The notes under the pieces are model-generated. The model was not told the origin of the DNA and did no database searches. It was given only the letters and a program-made list of their open reading frames with translations. Below, one piece after another: positions 37,505-38,490 of a stretch of DNA of 38,490 nucleotides. The stretch covers positions 1-38,490 of the forward strand of contig JADKCC010000005.1 in assembly GCA_016714785.1 (NCBI GenBank), written 5' to 3'. Positions within the stretch are counted from its first letter, which is position 1, and every line of letters starts with the position of its first letter. This DNA is from Saprospiraceae bacterium. GTDB lineage: Bacteria; Bacteroidota; Bacteroidia; Chitinophagales; Saprospiraceae. A program made the position numbers and the translations under genes.

Positions 37505-38490
37505 ATTTTTAAAGGTTCGGAAATAGATTTTTCAAAGACAAAATAAAGGTTCATTATTCATTTTCGAGATTTGGGGATGTTTGCATTTTTGTAAGGATCT
37601 CAATTTGAGTCATGCTAATTACACATTTATTTTCTAAAGAGTATTTTAACATAAGCTTAGAACAATAATGTGCCTTACTATTGAAATGTTCAGATGATTG
37701 CATCCCGGTGTAATTCTATTTTATTATTTCCCTTAACTGTCTCTTTGCAATCTTTATTGGTTGACTCCATTCTCAATCTAAAGTCCGTTATTTTTTAAGA
37801 GTACTGTGTAGTCCTAGATTTAAGTAAGCCCAATCTTTAATCCAAGATGTATTCTCTAAAAAGACTTGAGAGGTTACTGAAAATGAATTAGTTTAAAACG
37901 TTCAACGTTATTCAGGCACATTAACTACTTTTTACGCTAAACTTCAACAAAATCTTAACTATAGTATCAAGTGCTTTGGCTTCATCAAAATGAAATTGCT
38001 TGTACAGGAAGGACAAAACAGGTATATTGTGGTTCTTCAACAATCTTTGTGCATTTCTAAGCGCATTGCATCTTTTCTGTGAGTTCAAGATGATCTTGCG
38101 GCCTTACCCATATTTTGATAAACTCCTGATAATTTTTTTTTTTTTCCTAAATCCATGCTATCAAAAAACATGATGATCAACATACTATATTTCATGGATT
38201 GTTGCTACTGTTTTTCTAAAATTGAAGAATACTCTGTATTGGCTATTGCACTCAACAAGATGACATTGAGCTCCTTGTCAGATATTCTTTGGGTATTATC
38301 ATAAAAATAGTAAGATGTCCATAATGATAATAAAAAAGACTTTTTGATCTAGGTTTTTAGTTGGATATCTTGTAATTAACTTTTCTTTCTCGTAATTGAT
38401 ACATTTTCAGGGACATTTGGTCACTATGTGAAAGTATCGCTCTTTGGTATCCTGACCGCCACTCACGCAGCCTTCCGGCTGGCAATAGAT
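37505..38490 (-). other. Unidentified region with decayed coding traces on the minus strand
   Basis: No intact gene. On the minus strand a frame at about 38050-37935 reads LRNAQRLLKNHNIPVLSFLY, then KQFHFDEAKALDTIVKILLK and a stop. Earlier pieces are KNYQEFIKIWVRPQDHLELT (near 38140) and ELNVILLSAIANTEYSSILE (near 38260). Another frame at about 37820-37740 has FRLRMESTNKDCKETVKGNN and KIELHRDAI. These look like protein, not random A/T sequence, and could be one or two decayed genes, but I recognise no family. A 13-T run lies near 38133-38145. The last 50 bases are clearly richer in G+C. Confidence 0.35.

Noticed and set aside
1..38490. tRNA or rRNA genes
   Set aside because: Looked for cloverleaf landmarks such as GGTTCGAATCC; none convincing on either strand.

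Overview
The window comes from a Bacteroidota chromosome, most likely Saprospiria-like. The grounds are A+T-rich DNA, TAnnTTTG promoter motifs with weak Shine-Dalgarno signals, type IX secretion sorting domains of both kinds, a DUF5916 outer-membrane protein, a Bacteroidota-type LolC/E permease and a Phe/Tyr operon in the typical Bacteroidota order. The organism name is an inference. The main impression is decay. Most recognisable genes carry several frameshifts, nonsense codons or internal deletions, while a few ORFs are clean: aspS, hicB, the IS1380 transposase, a 309-aa lipoprotein, a 167-aa membrane protein and a 128-aa orphan. Either this genome is losing genes, or the consensus is poor in patches. 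The clean 589-codon aspS and the non-homopolymer indels favour real decay, but the single deletion in tmk is a caution.

Layout. 1-3635 (minus): remnants of a DUF2207 protein, lemA and a LolC/LolE-type ABC permease. 3800-4205 (plus): a weak FdhD-like remnant. 4513-8490 (plus): a Phe/Tyr operon (prephenate dehydratase, aminotransferase, prephenate dehydrogenase, DAHP synthase-chorismate mutase), all four genes broken. 8567-9593 (minus): a glutaryl-CoA dehydrogenase-type gene missing its N-terminal domain. 10056-10633 (minus): an ECF sigma factor with one frameshift and a good promoter. 10929-13622 (minus): an sdpRI-like autorepressor/immunity operon whose sdpI is split by a 1.76-kb IS1380-family element at 10996-12758. 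13750-16220 (minus): a decayed DUF5916 protein containing an 18-C tract.

16450-20287 (plus): a large decayed adhesin-like protein with a type B T9SS sorting domain. 20534-22245 (plus): a hicBA toxin-antitoxin operon in which a 1273-bp ISKra4-family element sits inside hicA, with an exact 8-bp target duplication; the element supplies a new in-frame start for the rest of the toxin. 22326-22913: two small orphan genes. 23076-24470: an FG-GAP/VCBS protein with a type A sorting domain. 24592-27636: intact aspS and an intact lipoprotein gene. 27760-28785 (minus): a sulfide:quinone oxidoreductase-like pseudogene behind a Crp/Fnr-like palindrome. 29061-33611 (plus): a nucleoside-symporter remnant, an unknown membrane protein, a DUF885 peptidase-like gene and an intact 5-TM protein. 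33617-34242 (minus): tmk with one deletion in the DRY motif. 34449-37504 (plus): a sodium:solute symporter, murQ and an SGNH hydrolase, all broken. 37505-38490: unidentified decayed sequence.

The genes once covered aromatic amino acid synthesis, lipoprotein export, muropeptide sugar recycling, sulfide oxidation, gliding-type secretion and toxin defence. The most interesting structures are the two insertion-sequence events. In both, removing the element and one target copy restores the ancestral reading frame exactly.
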